DNA of 63,073 bases from Chitinophagaceae bacterium (GCA_019752295.1 JAIEMK010000018.1:1-63073), one strand, 5' to 3'. Shown: positions 25,846 to 34,612, counted from the stretch's first letter. Program-made: numbers and translations. Notes: generated by a model not told the origin, from the letters alone.

Positions 25846-25908
25846 AGCCTAGGGTTAATGTATCCAAAAGAAAACAGGCTGCAACCCGCGAAAATTTGAA
25901 TTGCATCC
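25811..25908 (-). repeat. Right inverted repeat of the toxin-antitoxin element
   Basis: Inverted copy of 24911-25018. Its hairpin at 25835-25854 is CCCTAGGCT/AGCCTAGGG. Compared with the left hairpin, each changed base is matched by a change in its partner, so base pairing is kept. It overlaps the final codons of the toxin gene. Confidence 0.85.
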
Positions 25909-25938
25909 GGTAAGGTTCAAAATAGCCCAATTTTTAGA

Positions 25939-27318
25939 TTGATCGTATATTTGAAAAAAAATCTATTGGTAGTTCCAGCAGCATTGATTCAATCCTTACA
26001 AACCGTAAAAGGCTTTCATCAGGCAGATTTTGAGAAAGTGCATGCTTCGGGCGAACAAATTGTTTCCATTCGTTTTAATCAGGCCAAACCTTTTAACAGC
26101 AATTATCTGCCCATCAGCGAAAAGGTAAAATGGTGCGAGCATGCTGCCTACTTATTGGAACGCCCCTTTTTTACTTTCGATCCTTTGTTGCACGCCGGAG
26201 CATATTATGTGCAGGAAGCAAGCAGCATGTTTCTGTGGCAGGCTTTATTGCAATTGATGCCAGAAACCAAAGCAAAAAAAGTGTTGGACTTATGTGCAGC
26301 ACCGGGGGGTAAGTCAACCTTATTATCCTCTTATTTTACAGACGGCTTGCTGGTTTCGAATGAAGTAATCAAGAACCGGGCAGCAATCTTAGTGGAGAAT
26401 AGTACTAAATGGGGCGATTGTAATACGGTAGTTACCAATAACGATGCAACACATTTTCAATCCTTACCCGGGTTCTTCGACCTGATTGTGGTAGATGCTC
26501 CCTGTAGTGGAAGCGGCTTGTTTCGGAAAGACCCCGATGCTGTAACTGAATGGACCGAAGCAAATGTGCAGTTATGCAGTCAGCGCCAACAGCGTATTCT
26601 GGCAGATATACTTCCCGCTTTATCTGAGAATGGAATACTGATTTATGCAACCTGTTCTTACTCTCAGGAAGAAGATGAATTGATTAGCGATTGGCTGGTA
26701 AATGAAATGGGGATGGAAAATTGCAAACTAACACTGAAAGAAGACTGGAATATTATTGAAACCGAATCACCCCAACACAAGGCCAAAGGGTATCGGTTTT
26801 TCCCTAATCTGGTGAAAGGGGAAGGCTTTTTTCTGGCTTGTTTTAGAAAAGTTACACAGCAGGATTTTCAGAAGATCAGGCCCAAACAGTTACAAATGAC
26901 TTCAAAAATCCAGGTGCAGCAACTGGAATCTGTTATATCTTTAAAAGAAGGGCTGGCTTTTTTTGATCAAAACGCGATGATCAGGGCAATAGAATCCAAT
27001 TGGATAACTGATTTAAGCATTCTGGCAAGCCATTTGTATATTAAGAAAGCCGGAATTGAGGTTGCCGGATTGAAAGGGAAGGACATTGTGCCATCGCATG
27101 AGCTTGCCCTGAGTGGCCTGCTGATAGGCGGTTTCCCGGTATTGGACCTGGATCTGGAAAACGCTTTGCAGTATCTGAGGCGAAAAGAATTTAGTGCCAG
27201 AGGAGCAATTGGTTGGAATTTAATCCGCTTTGGTGGGTTGGGGCTTGGTTGGGCTAAGTTATTACCAAACCGGGTCAATAATTATTATCCCGCAGAATGG
27301 CGTATACTAAAAGATTAA
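25939..27318 (+). CDS. rRNA cytosine-C5 methyltransferase (RsmB/RsmF, NOL1/NOP2/Sun family)
   Basis: 459 residues if read from the TTG at 25939. SAM-binding motif I is DLCAAPGGKST (117-127). The catalytic cysteines are C189 (VDAPCSGSG) and C239 (YATCSYSQ), and RQQRILADILPAL lies between them. The C-terminal domain resembles RsmF-type RNA-binding extensions. It methylates a cytosine in rRNA using SAM. No ATG exists near the expected N-terminus; TTG at 25939, 25951 or 25966 are the choices. The right end of the toxin-antitoxin element lies only 30 bases before the first of these. Confidence 0.9.
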   Translation: MIVYLKKNLLVVPAALIQSLQTVKGFHQADFEKVHASGEQIVSIRFNQAKPFNSNYLPISEKVKWCEHAAYLLERPFFTFDPLLHAGAYYVQEASSMFLWQALLQLMPETKAKKVLDLCAAPGGKSTLLSSYFTDGLLVSNEVIKNRAAILVENSTKWGDCNTVVTNNDATHFQSLPGFFDLIVVDAPCSGSGLFRKDPDAVTEWTEANVQLCSQRQQRILADILPALSENGILIYATCSYSQEEDELISDWLVNEMGMENCKLTLKEDWNIIETESPQHKAKGYRFFPNLVKGEGFFLACFRKVTQQDFQKIRPKQLQMTSKIQVQQLESVISLKEGLAFFDQNAMIRAIESNWITDLSILASHLYIKKAGIEVAGLKGKDIVPSHELALSGLLIGGFPVLDLDLENALQYLRRKEFSARGAIGWNLIRFGGLGLGWAKLLPNRVNNYYPAEWRILKD

Positions 27319-27349
27319 TTTTACGTTTATAGGGTAACTATTCGTGAGT

Positions 27350-28456
27350 ATGAAACATATAGGCTGGATCATTTTTAGTTTCTTTACCATTGTGGCTTCG
27401 GCACAGGACCGTTTGGTTGTGTCGGGTACAGGAACTAACCTATATGTAACTAAGACCATCAGAGCCCCACAACTTTTGAGCAGCTTGGCCGAGCAATATA
27501 ATGTACCCTTAACTGTTATGTCGAGGTTGAATAATCTCGATACCAAATCCAATCTTCTTAGAGGAGAGGAGATTAAGATTCCCCTTACGAAAGACAATTT
27601 TATACAGCGGAATATTATTGGAAAATATCAGCCGGTCTTTCACATATTTAAAGCCGGCGAAAATCTTTCTAAAATTTCTTTGCGTTATAATAAACTGAAT
27701 ATCGACAGCATCAAGCACTGGAACATTCTTCCCGACGAAATTGTGGTGGATAGCAAGCCGTTGATCATTGGATTTATTAGTAATACCAGATCCATTTATT
27801 CGGCGGCGGGTTATCAGGCAATTGCTTATGATACTTTACCCAATCCCAATGTTTTTGATGCAGCAAAATTTGGTGCAAAGGAATTAAAGGGAGAAATTAA
27901 GCCCGTTCCCATTCCTGTACCCTTACCCCCAGCGGTATTGCCTGTTGTTAAAACTACTTCGCCTGCAAACGATAATCCGGCAAATACAAACTCAGGAAGA
28001 GCGGTAAACAACCCTGCCTTGAACGCTTCTGCATCAAGTGCATTGCCTTTTGCAACGAGAAAACCTTTATTGGTAGCAGCTCCTACATTGGTGCAAACCG
28101 AGGGTGATTTCAGTTATCGTCCAAGGTCGAACGATGAGGGTTATTTTGCCCATACTTATTACCAACGAATTAAAGATCGGGCTTATCAGGCCATCACAGG
28201 CGATGCTGCAATATTTAAAACCATTAGTGGCTGGAACGACAGGAAGTTTTACGTGCTGATCAACGAAATTATTCCGGGTACCATTGTTAGAATCACAGCC
28301 GCAAATAAAAAAAGTATCTGTGCTAAAGTATTAGGTCCACTTCCTGAAACCAAGGGAGCTGCAGGATTAGTAATCAGAATGAATAATGCTGCTGCCGCCG
28401 CATTGAATATTTTTGATCAAAGATTTATTGTAACCATCACTTATGTTGAATATTAG
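27350..28456 (+). CDS. LysM-domain periplasmic protein
   Basis: 368 residues from the ATG at 27350; a GTG two codons earlier is possible. A signal peptide covers 1-18 (ending VASAQ). Two LysM-like modules follow (LSSLAEQYNVPLTVMSRLNNL, about 43-75, and the FKAGENLSKISLRYNKL region at about 100-145). Then comes a Pro/Asn-rich linker and a C-terminal domain (about 265-368) reminiscent of a double-psi beta-barrel. It probably binds peptidoglycan. Its stop lies just before the start of the rhodanese-thioredoxin gene. Confidence 0.8.
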   Translation: MKHIGWIIFSFFTIVASAQDRLVVSGTGTNLYVTKTIRAPQLLSSLAEQYNVPLTVMSRLNNLDTKSNLLRGEEIKIPLTKDNFIQRNIIGKYQPVFHIFKAGENLSKISLRYNKLNIDSIKHWNILPDEIVVDSKPLIIGFISNTRSIYSAAGYQAIAYDTLPNPNVFDAAKFGAKELKGEIKPVPIPVPLPPAVLPVVKTTSPANDNPANTNSGRAVNNPALNASASSALPFATRKPLLVAAPTLVQTEGDFSYRPRSNDEGYFAHTYYQRIKDRAYQAITGDAAIFKTISGWNDRKFYVLINEIIPGTIVRITAANKKSICAKVLGPLPETKGAAGLVIRMNNAAAAALNIFDQRFIVTITYVEY

Positions 28457-28457
28457 T

Positions 28458-29168
28458 ATGCCAAATTTGAATTTTATGAGTAAGTTTTTTGCTATTCTTT
28501 TGTTTGTTGGATTCTGTTCTTGTAATTCGGAAGCCCAAAATGGATCGATCGACACTAAGGCTTTTGAAGCTGCTTTGAATAGTGGAACTTATCAATTGTT
28601 AGATGTAAGAACTGCTGGTGAGTTTCAATCAGGGCATTTAAAAAATGCACTTCAGGCAGATTGGAATAACCAGGCTCAGTTTATTGAGCGCATACAGTAT
28701 ATCGACAAAACAAAACCGTTGCTGGTTTATTGTGCATCGGGTGTAAGAAGCAATAACGCTGCACAATATCTTAAAGGCATTGGATTCAAAAATGTGCAGA
28801 ACCTGAAGGGCGGACTTACTGCGTGGAAATTAGATGGGAAGGCAGTTGAATCGGCCGGCAACCAAAAACAATTAAGCACGCAGGATTATGATAATGCTGT
28901 TCAAAAAGCACCGTTGGTACTGGTAGATTTTGGTGCTGAATGGTGCCCTCCCTGTAAAAAAATGGAGCCTGTTTTAAAGTCGTTACAATCTGATGCAAGT
29001 TTGAAATATGCATTTGTAAAAGTAGACGGTGGAATGGATATTGATGTTATGAAAGCCCATCAGGTAGAAGCTTTGCCGGTTTTTATCGTGTACAAAAACG
29101 GGAAAGAAGTATGGCGCAAACAGGGTATTGTAGAACAGGCTGAGTTAAAGAAACAACTCACTCAATAA
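28458..29168 (+). CDS. Rhodanese-thioredoxin fusion lipoprotein
   Basis: 236 residues from the ATG at 28458; an ATG at 28476 is also possible. A short signal ends in GFCSC, a candidate lipobox. A rhodanese domain occupies the first half (LLDVRTAGEFQSGHLKNA, active-site loop YCASGVRSN) and a thioredoxin domain the second (DFGAEWCPPCKKMEP, cis-Pro in ALPVF). It is likely an envelope-anchored thiol or sulfur-transfer protein facing the periplasm. The two domains are usually separate proteins, and both active-site cysteines are intact. Confidence 0.9.
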   Translation: MPNLNFMSKFFAILLFVGFCSCNSEAQNGSIDTKAFEAALNSGTYQLLDVRTAGEFQSGHLKNALQADWNNQAQFIERIQYIDKTKPLLVYCASGVRSNNAAQYLKGIGFKNVQNLKGGLTAWKLDGKAVESAGNQKQLSTQDYDNAVQKAPLVLVDFGAEWCPPCKKMEPVLKSLQSDASLKYAFVKVDGGMDIDVMKAHQVEALPVFIVYKNGKEVWRKQGIVEQAELKKQLTQ

Positions 29169-29175
29169 AATAGAT

Positions 29176-30117
29176 TTATTGCTGCACATCTAATATGCGA
29201 TATCCCCGGAGAAAATCTTCTGTAAGCATTCTTTTCTTTCCTTCGAGTTGCAGGTCGAGTAAATAAATAAATCCATCTGCAGCCGCAAATTTTAGAAATG
29301 TTTTCCCATCACTCAAAACTGTTCCCGGAATATGTTGATGAGGTGCGACTTCTTTTTTACAGCGATATATTTTTAGAATCTTTTCGTCTAATTTAGACAG
29401 CGCACCGGGAAAAGGAGAAAGTCCTCTGATGAAATTGTGGATGCTGCTGACAGATTGATTCCAATTGATCTGACAGTTCTCGGTAAATAATTTGGGTGCA
29501 TGTTTCAAGTCATCTTCACGAATCAATTCGCTTTGTTTGGTTTCTTTTAAACTATTGTCTGCTATTCCCTGAATAGTTTCAACGAGCAGGGTAGCTCCGA
29601 TCTCTTTCATTCGATCATGCACTTCTCCTGTTGTTTCATCATCTGTTATTTCAAAGCTTTTCTGCAATAAAATATCGCCCGTATCTATGGCATGCTGTAA
29701 TTTAAATGTAGTAACGCCTGTAAATTTTTCTCCGTTGATTACAGCCCAATGAATTGGGGCTGCTCCACGATATTGGGGCAATAGAGATCCATGCAAATTA
29801 ATCGTACCAAGCTTGGGCATATCCCAAACTATTTCGGGTAACATTCTGAATGCAACAACAACTTGTAAATCTGCATTGAGCGCTTTTAATGCTTCAATAA
29901 AATCAGGGCTCTTTAATTTTTCGGGTTGCAAAATGTGCAGGCCTTTTTCTGCAGCATATTTCTTTACTGCACTTTCAGTTATTTTCATACCGCGACCCGC
30001 AGGTTTGTCGGGGGCAGTAACAACACCAACAATATTGCACCCTGCTTTTACCAAAGCACTCAATGAAGCTACCGCGAAATCGGGGGTGCCCATAAATACA
30101 ATTCTCAGTTTCTGCAT
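29176..30117 (-). CDS. fmt: Methionyl-tRNA formyltransferase
   Basis: 313 residues from the ATG at 30117. Catalytic and folate motifs are visible: VFMGTPDFAVASL (7-19), the HGSLLPQYRGAAPIHWAV block with its active-site His, and the C-terminal OB domain (GLSPFPGALSKL). It formylates initiator Met-tRNA. The frame is open to an ATG at 30147, but a -7 box at 30152-30159 would place the transcript start at about that point, which favours the shorter form. Confidence 0.97.
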   Translation of the reverse strand: MQKLRIVFMGTPDFAVASLSALVKAGCNIVGVVTAPDKPAGRGMKITESAVKKYAAEKGLHILQPEKLKSPDFIEALKALNADLQVVVAFRMLPEIVWDMPKLGTINLHGSLLPQYRGAAPIHWAVINGEKFTGVTTFKLQHAIDTGDILLQKSFEITDDETTGEVHDRMKEIGATLLVETIQGIADNSLKETKQSELIREDDLKHAPKLFTENCQINWNQSVSSIHNFIRGLSPFPGALSKLDEKILKIYRCKKEVAPHQHIPGTVLSDGKTFLKFAAADGFIYLLDLQLEGKKRMLTEDFLRGYRILDVQQ

Positions 30118-30151
30118 ATCTGTACTTTCCTTACCAGCATTCATCATGCAG

Positions 30152-30159
30152 CAAAGATA
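30152..30159 (-). promoter_or_regulatory. -7 promoter box of fmt
   Basis: The minus strand reads TATCTTTGC, matching TAnnTTTG, with TTGT about 14 bases further upstream. The predicted start near 30146 excludes an fmt start at 30147 and supports the ATG at 30117. Confidence 0.5.
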
Positions 30160-30183
30160 AACTTAGTTGAAGAACAATTTTTT

Positions 30184-31491
30184 TTATTCAAAATCCTTGT
30201 AGAGTAAATATTTTTTCCTGATTGCTTTAAATGCGGTTAGTTTAGGCTCCCAGCTTTTTCGAATTGTTGATTCAGTGGCGCCAGATTTTATTTGCTCCAT
30301 CAACTCTTTATTGCCGGCAAGTTTATTAAAAAAATAATCAGCAGGTTTCCCCGATTTTGGTTTCAAGAAAAAGTTTTCTTTATCCGGAAAAAGCTGATAG
30401 GCTTTCAATAAATTTTGAATTTGTATTTTGTTGTTGACTTTCCTGATCACCTCCTCATTTTTGCCCACCAAATTCCATCCATAACATAATTGATTTTTTA
30501 ATTTGGGTTCTTTGGCCCCCTCTCTGCTGGTTGGTGTAAATGCATATAGCGTATTCGGCAAAGAAGGATGCCCGAAAATTGCAAAGGGATGATCGGTACC
30601 GCGACCTTCGCTCAAGGCAGTTCCTTCAAAGAAACAATTACTTCCATACCAGTAAATGCAACTCATATCAGGCAGATTGGGCGAGGGTTTTACGGGTAAA
30701 CTGTATTTAGAACGGTGGGTATAGTTGGCACATTTAATGATCTGAAAATGAAAGAGTGTGTCATTTGAATTTTTTGCTCCTTTATAAAAATCATATTGTG
30801 CATTTGCCTTTTCGCTTAACCATTTTTCTCCTGCAAGCATCAACGCATATTCTCCAATGGTCATACCGTAAACGAGCGGAATGGGCTGCATTCCAATATA
30901 ACTTTTGTAAGCAGTATCCAACACAGGGCCATCCACATAAAAGCCATTTGGATTGGGCCTGTCAAGAATCAGTAATGGCTTTTTATTTTCAAAAGCCGCT
31001 TCCATATAATCTTGCAAAGAGGCGATATAGGTATAATTTCTGGATCCAACATCCTGTATGTCGAATAAAAGAATATCAACGTTTTTCAGATCTTCTGCTG
31101 AGGGTCTGCGTTTTTTGCCATATAGAGAAACAACTGTAATACCGGTTGCTGAGTCGATATAATTATCAACTTTCTCACCTGCATCAGCTTTGCCTCTGAA
31201 ACCGTGTTCGGGGCCAAAAGCTATGGTAATATTGATTCCGAGCCTTTTAAGGGAATCAACTAAATGGGTAATGCCAATGGTGGCGGTATGATTTGCGAAG
31301 ACGCCTACACGTTTTTTTTGTAACAGTGGGAGGTACACTTCGGTGCGATATGCTGCCGGCAAAATCTGATAAGTGGTGCTTGTAGTATTGCTCTTTTCTT
31401 TTACCGGTTTTGATTTTTTGGAATTGCCTGATTGTGAAAATCCGGTTAAAACAAATATCAGAAGGGCAAAAAAACAGATAGAATGTTTCAT
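30184..31491 (-). CDS. namZ: NamZ-like exo-beta-N-acetylmuramidase (DUF1343)
   Basis: 435 residues with a signal peptide (1-20). DUF1343 landmarks are VGVFANHTAT (about 62-71), FGPEHGFRGKADAGE, DVGSRNYTYI, LDRPNPNG, PLVYGMTIGE, and SPNLPD, with EGTALSEGRGTDHPF containing the conserved Glu and Arg. NamZ releases terminal N-acetylmuramic acid from peptidoglycan fragments. The product is periplasmic or secreted. Together with the dipeptide epimerase at 17-18 kb it suggests cell-wall turnover or scavenging. Confidence 0.92.
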   Translation of the reverse strand: MKHSICFFALLIFVLTGFSQSGNSKKSKPVKEKSNTTSTTYQILPAAYRTEVYLPLLQKKRVGVFANHTATIGITHLVDSLKRLGINITIAFGPEHGFRGKADAGEKVDNYIDSATGITVVSLYGKKRRPSAEDLKNVDILLFDIQDVGSRNYTYIASLQDYMEAAFENKKPLLILDRPNPNGFYVDGPVLDTAYKSYIGMQPIPLVYGMTIGEYALMLAGEKWLSEKANAQYDFYKGAKNSNDTLFHFQIIKCANYTHRSKYSLPVKPSPNLPDMSCIYWYGSNCFFEGTALSEGRGTDHPFAIFGHPSLPNTLYAFTPTSREGAKEPKLKNQLCYGWNLVGKNEEVIRKVNNKIQIQNLLKAYQLFPDKENFFLKPKSGKPADYFFNKLAGNKELMEQIKSGATESTIRKSWEPKLTAFKAIRKKYLLYKDFE

Positions 31492-31551
31492 TTTAAAGAC
31501 TTTGGGGGGGAAAGTTAACCAAAATACTTCCTGATTTTTGATTTAGGATTG

Positions 31552-31559
31552 TACTTTTG
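31552..31559 (+). promoter_or_regulatory. -7 promoter box of the FKBP isomerase gene
   Basis: TACTTTTG followed by CCCCC matches TAnnTTTG. The predicted start near 31565 would give a leader of about 118 bases before the ATG at 31683. Confidence 0.4.
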
Positions 31560-31682
31560 CCCCCGGAAATCGGTATTTCCTCCTAGTTGATTAGTAATCC
31601 TTCTGTTGAAGTGTGCGACGCAACCGCGGTTGAAAAAAGGTTTGAAGCTGAACTCCACATTTTTCAATTACAAAATTTAAAC

Positions 31683-32135
31683 ATGCAACAAGTCAAAAAT
31701 GGTGATACTGTAAAAGTGCATTATCACGGAAAACTTACAGATGGTACTACATTCGATTCTTCGGAAGGACGCGAACCTTTGGAATTTGAAGTAGGCGGCG
31801 GAATGGTAATCCCTGGTTTTGATGCAGGAGTTACAGGTATGACAATTGGTGAGAAGAAGACCATTCTGATTCCGGCTAATGAAGCTTATGGCCCTAAGCA
31901 GGAAGATATGATCATGGAATTTCCAAAAGATCGCTTCCCTGCTGATATGGTTCCTGAAGTAGGTGTGCAACTGAATATGAGTAATGGGTCAGGTCAAAAT
32001 TTTCCTGTAGTAATCGTAGCAGTACGCGAAGAAGTAGTGGTGCTTGATGCGAACCATCCTTTAGCAGGCGAAGACCTTACTTTCGACTTGGAATTGGTAG
32101 CAATTGATGCAAAGAGCATGATCATTATGCCTTAG
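31683..32135 (+). CDS. FKBP-type peptidyl-prolyl cis-trans isomerase (SlyD-like)
   Basis: 150 residues from the ATG at 31683. The FKBP part begins [20 protein letters not shown] and contains [17 protein letters not shown] and VIPGFDAGV. An insert-in-flap domain follows (about 70-120, [22 protein letters not shown]). SlyD-type enzymes catalyse proline isomerisation and assist folding. The His/Cys-rich metal-binding tail of E. coli SlyD is missing, and residues about 118-138 resume the FKBP domain. The frame is open upstream to 31587, but that part has no protein-like character. Confidence 0.93.
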   Translation: MQQVKNGDTVKVHYHGKLTDGTTFDSSEGREPLEFEVGGGMVIPGFDAGVTGMTIGEKKTILIPANEAYGPKQEDMIMEFPKDRFPADMVPEVGVQLNMSNGSGQNFPVVIVAVREEVVVLDANHPLAGEDLTFDLELVAIDAKSMIIMP

Positions 32136-32156
32136 TAGAATAGCATTTAAAGTAAG

Positions 32157-32184
32157 TGCCCTCGAGAAATCGGGGGCATTTTTT
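32157..32184 (+). terminator. Terminator of the FKBP isomerase gene
   Basis: TGCCCTCGA and TCGGGGGCA pair (one T-G) around GAAA, followed by a run of T. It lies 22 bases after the stop codon. Confidence 0.85.
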
Positions 32185-32225
32185 GTGCTAGTCCTCTCAA
32201 CAGTTAACTTGCAAAAAAATACATT

Positions 32226-33473
32226 ATGCTTTTTGAATATGATTTTACGGTAACGGAACGCTTTCTTAGATACGTGCAGATTGACACGCAGAGTAATCCG
32301 AATAGCGATTCGAGCCCTTCTTCTGAAAAACAAAAAATACTTTCAGCCCTTTTGGCGGAAGAATTGTTAGCAATGGGTATCGAGGATGCACATGCAGATG
32401 TTTACGGATACGTTTATGCAACAATCCCTTCGAACGCTGCTAAAATATTGCCAGTAATTTGTTTTTGTGCGCATGTAGATACTGCCCCCGATTGTAGCGG
32501 TACCGATGTAAAACCATTGCTGCATAAGCATTATAGCGGATCGGATATTGTTTTGCCCGACGATCTGTCGCAAATAATAACCACAGAGAAATATCCTTAT
32601 TTAAAAAATCATATCGGTTCATCAATTATTACTGCCAGTGGGAAAACTTTATTGGGAGGGGATGATAAAGCAGGCTTGTCGATCATTATGGATATGGCTC
32701 ATTACCTGATGCTGCATCCCGAAATAGTACATGGCCCAATTCGAATTTTATTTACTCCCGATGAAGAAGTGGGAAGAGGTACTGAGCAACTTGATATGAA
32801 AAAATTAGCAGCGGATTTTGGTTACACGTTGGATGGTGGAAAATTGGGGAGTTATGAAGATGAAACATTTAGTGCAGATGCTGTTACAATTACTATTAAT
32901 GGGGTGATTGCACATCCAGGCGATGGGAAAGATAAATTGGTAAATGCTTTGAAGATCGTTGGCGAAATACTAGCTGCGCTACCCCTGCACGAATGGAGTC
33001 CGGAAACAACTTCAGGGCGTGAAGGATTTGTTCATCCTGTGTCAATAGACGGGGTTTCGGAAGAGGCTAGTGTGCATTTTATTGTTAGGGATTTCGATAC
33101 CAATAAATTATCCGATTACGAACATCGGCTTAAAGGAATTGCCGAACAAGTATTACTAAGGCATCCCAAAGCAAGTATGCAATTCAAGGTAAAAGAACAA
33201 TACAGGAATATGAAAGAAGTATTGGATCAATATCCTCAGGTAAGCGCATATGCAGTAGAAGCCTATAAAAAGGTAGGCGTTCCAATGACTAAAACGCCTA
33301 TCAGGGGCGGTACTGATGGCAGTAGATTAAGTTTTATGGGACTGCCTTGTGCAAATATATTTACCGGTATGCAGGCAATTCATAGTAAGCACGAATGGAT
33401 TGCAGTGAATGATATGGAGAAAGCTGTTGAAACCCTGGTTGCGCTGGTTCAGGTTTGGGAATTGCATGGATAA
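32226..33473 (+). CDS. pepT: Peptidase T (tripeptide aminopeptidase)
   Basis: 415 residues. The M20 zinc ligands are visible: HVDTAP (H83, D85), GGDDKAG (D146/D147) and TPDEEVG (catalytic E180, E181). A dimerisation domain follows (HPGDGKDKLVNA), and RGGTDGSRLSFMGLP and IHSKHEW near the end carry the last ligands. PepT removes N-terminal residues from tripeptides in the cytosol. The start codon agrees with the family N-terminus TVTERFLRYVQIDTQS. Confidence 0.96.
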   Translation: MLFEYDFTVTERFLRYVQIDTQSNPNSDSSPSSEKQKILSALLAEELLAMGIEDAHADVYGYVYATIPSNAAKILPVICFCAHVDTAPDCSGTDVKPLLHKHYSGSDIVLPDDLSQIITTEKYPYLKNHIGSSIITASGKTLLGGDDKAGLSIIMDMAHYLMLHPEIVHGPIRILFTPDEEVGRGTEQLDMKKLAADFGYTLDGGKLGSYEDETFSADAVTITINGVIAHPGDGKDKLVNALKIVGEILAALPLHEWSPETTSGREGFVHPVSIDGVSEEASVHFIVRDFDTNKLSDYEHRLKGIAEQVLLRHPKASMQFKVKEQYRNMKEVLDQYPQVSAYAVEAYKKVGVPMTKTPIRGGTDGSRLSFMGLPCANIFTGMQAIHSKHEWIAVNDMEKAVETLVALVQVWELHG

Positions 33474-33535
33474 TGTAATAAAAAGCTAAAGTCTGCGACT
33501 CATTATTATGTTTAACTTACATTAAATTATTTTAT

Positions 33536-34465
33536 ATGAACATTCTAATTGGATACTGGTGGCTCATCGCTATTGTCATTATTGTTTTCAGTGGATTGGT
33601 AACGGTTAACCAAGGCACCATTGCCGTAATAACCCTCTTTGGAAAATACCGTAGAATTCTCAGACCTGGTCTGAATTTTAAAGTGCCCTTGTTGGAGCAA
33701 GTATTTAAAACGGTTAGCATTCAGAACCGTTCTGTGGAACTGGAATTTCAGGCAGTTACATTAGATCAGGCAAATGTTTATTTTAAGAGCATGCTACTTT
33801 ATTCTGTGATTAATCAGGATGAAGAGTCGATCAAAAATGTGGCTTTTAAATTTATCAGCGACAAGGATTTGATGCAGGCCCTTATCAGAACTGTTGAAGG
33901 AAGTATTCGTGGTTTTGTAGCTACCAAAAAACAGGCTGAGATTTTATTATTGAGAAGAGAGATTGTTGAGTTTGTTAAAGAACAAATCGATCTGTCGCTG
34001 GAAGGCTGGGGTTATCATTTACAGGATTTGCAGATCAACGATATTACTTTCGATCAGGTGATTATGGAAAGTATGAGCAGAGTTGTTGCAAGTAACAATC
34101 TGAAAGCCGCTGCTGAAAACGAAGGTCAGGCCTTACTAATCACAAAAACAAAAGCCGCTGAAGCCGAAGGTAATGCCATCAAAATTGCTGCTCAGGCCGA
34201 AAGAGAAGCAGCGCGTTTAAGAGGTCAGGGTGTTGCGCTGTTCCGCGAAGAAGTGGCCAAGGGTATGAGTCAGGCTGCTGAACAAATGAAACAAGCTAAT
34301 CTGGATACCAATGTAATTCTGTTTAGTATGTGGACCGAAGCCATCAAAAACTTTGCAGAATTGGGTAAGGGCAATATGTTATTTCTGGATGGAAGCCCCG
34401 AAGGCATGCAGAATACTATGAATCAGATTATGGGCATGGTGAAAATGAATACGGATAAAAAATAG
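33536..34465 (+). CDS. SPFH/band-7 protein (stomatin/prohibitin-like)
   Basis: 309 residues. One N-terminal membrane segment (about 5-24) is followed by the SPFH core (TVNQGTIAVITLFGKYRRILRPGLNF through ILLLRREIVEFVKEQID). A long Ala/Glu-rich coiled coil comes next (about 185-260, EAEGNAIKIAAQAEREAARLRG) and a Met-rich tail. These proteins form ring-like oligomers that organise membrane microdomains or modulate membrane proteases. No NfeD partner is adjacent. The gene is monocistronic with its own terminator. Confidence 0.9.
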   Translation: MNILIGYWWLIAIVIIVFSGLVTVNQGTIAVITLFGKYRRILRPGLNFKVPLLEQVFKTVSIQNRSVELEFQAVTLDQANVYFKSMLLYSVINQDEESIKNVAFKFISDKDLMQALIRTVEGSIRGFVATKKQAEILLLRREIVEFVKEQIDLSLEGWGYHLQDLQINDITFDQVIMESMSRVVASNNLKAAAENEGQALLITKTKAAEAEGNAIKIAAQAEREAARLRGQGVALFREEVAKGMSQAAEQMKQANLDTNVILFSMWTEAIKNFAELGKGNMLFLDGSPEGMQNTMNQIMGMVKMNTDKK

Positions 34466-34506
34466 AAGATATCATAGAAACATACTATATCGTTTAAAAG
34501 TTCATG

Positions 34507-34546
34507 TGCAAAAGCTTTCCTAAAAAAGAAGGCTTTTGCATTTTTA
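34507..34546 (+). terminator. Terminator of the SPFH gene
   Basis: GCAAAAGC/GCTTTTGC stem with inner TTC/GAA pairing around CTAAAAAA, followed by ATTTTTATT. Confidence 0.8.
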
Positions 34547-34612
34547 TTCACAGCATAGCTGTTCTTTTGTAGAAGCGGTTAATTTTAGGCTCACCATAAA
34601 ATTTTAAAAGAG

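Larger units (their letters stand above)
24911..25908. mobile_element. 998-bp inverted-repeat element carrying a toxin-antitoxin pair
   Basis: The ends are imperfect inverted repeats of about 108 and 98 bases starting GGATGCAATTCAAATTTT. Inside lie a minus-strand coding fragment (25057-25188) and the antitoxin/toxin pair (25244-25845). No transposase is present, so it would be a non-autonomous element, or a REP/BIME-like unit that has captured genes. No target-site duplication is obvious at the edges (AAAGT on the left, GGTAAGG on the right). It sits between the thyA-folA-methyltransferase group and an rRNA methyltransferase gene whose start lies only 30-60 bases beyond the right end. Confidence 0.7.

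Noticed and set aside
31587..31682. N-terminal extension of the FKBP isomerase
   Set aside because: The 32 extra residues have no similarity to SlyD proteins and lie just after a likely transcript start; the family start is the ATG at 31683.
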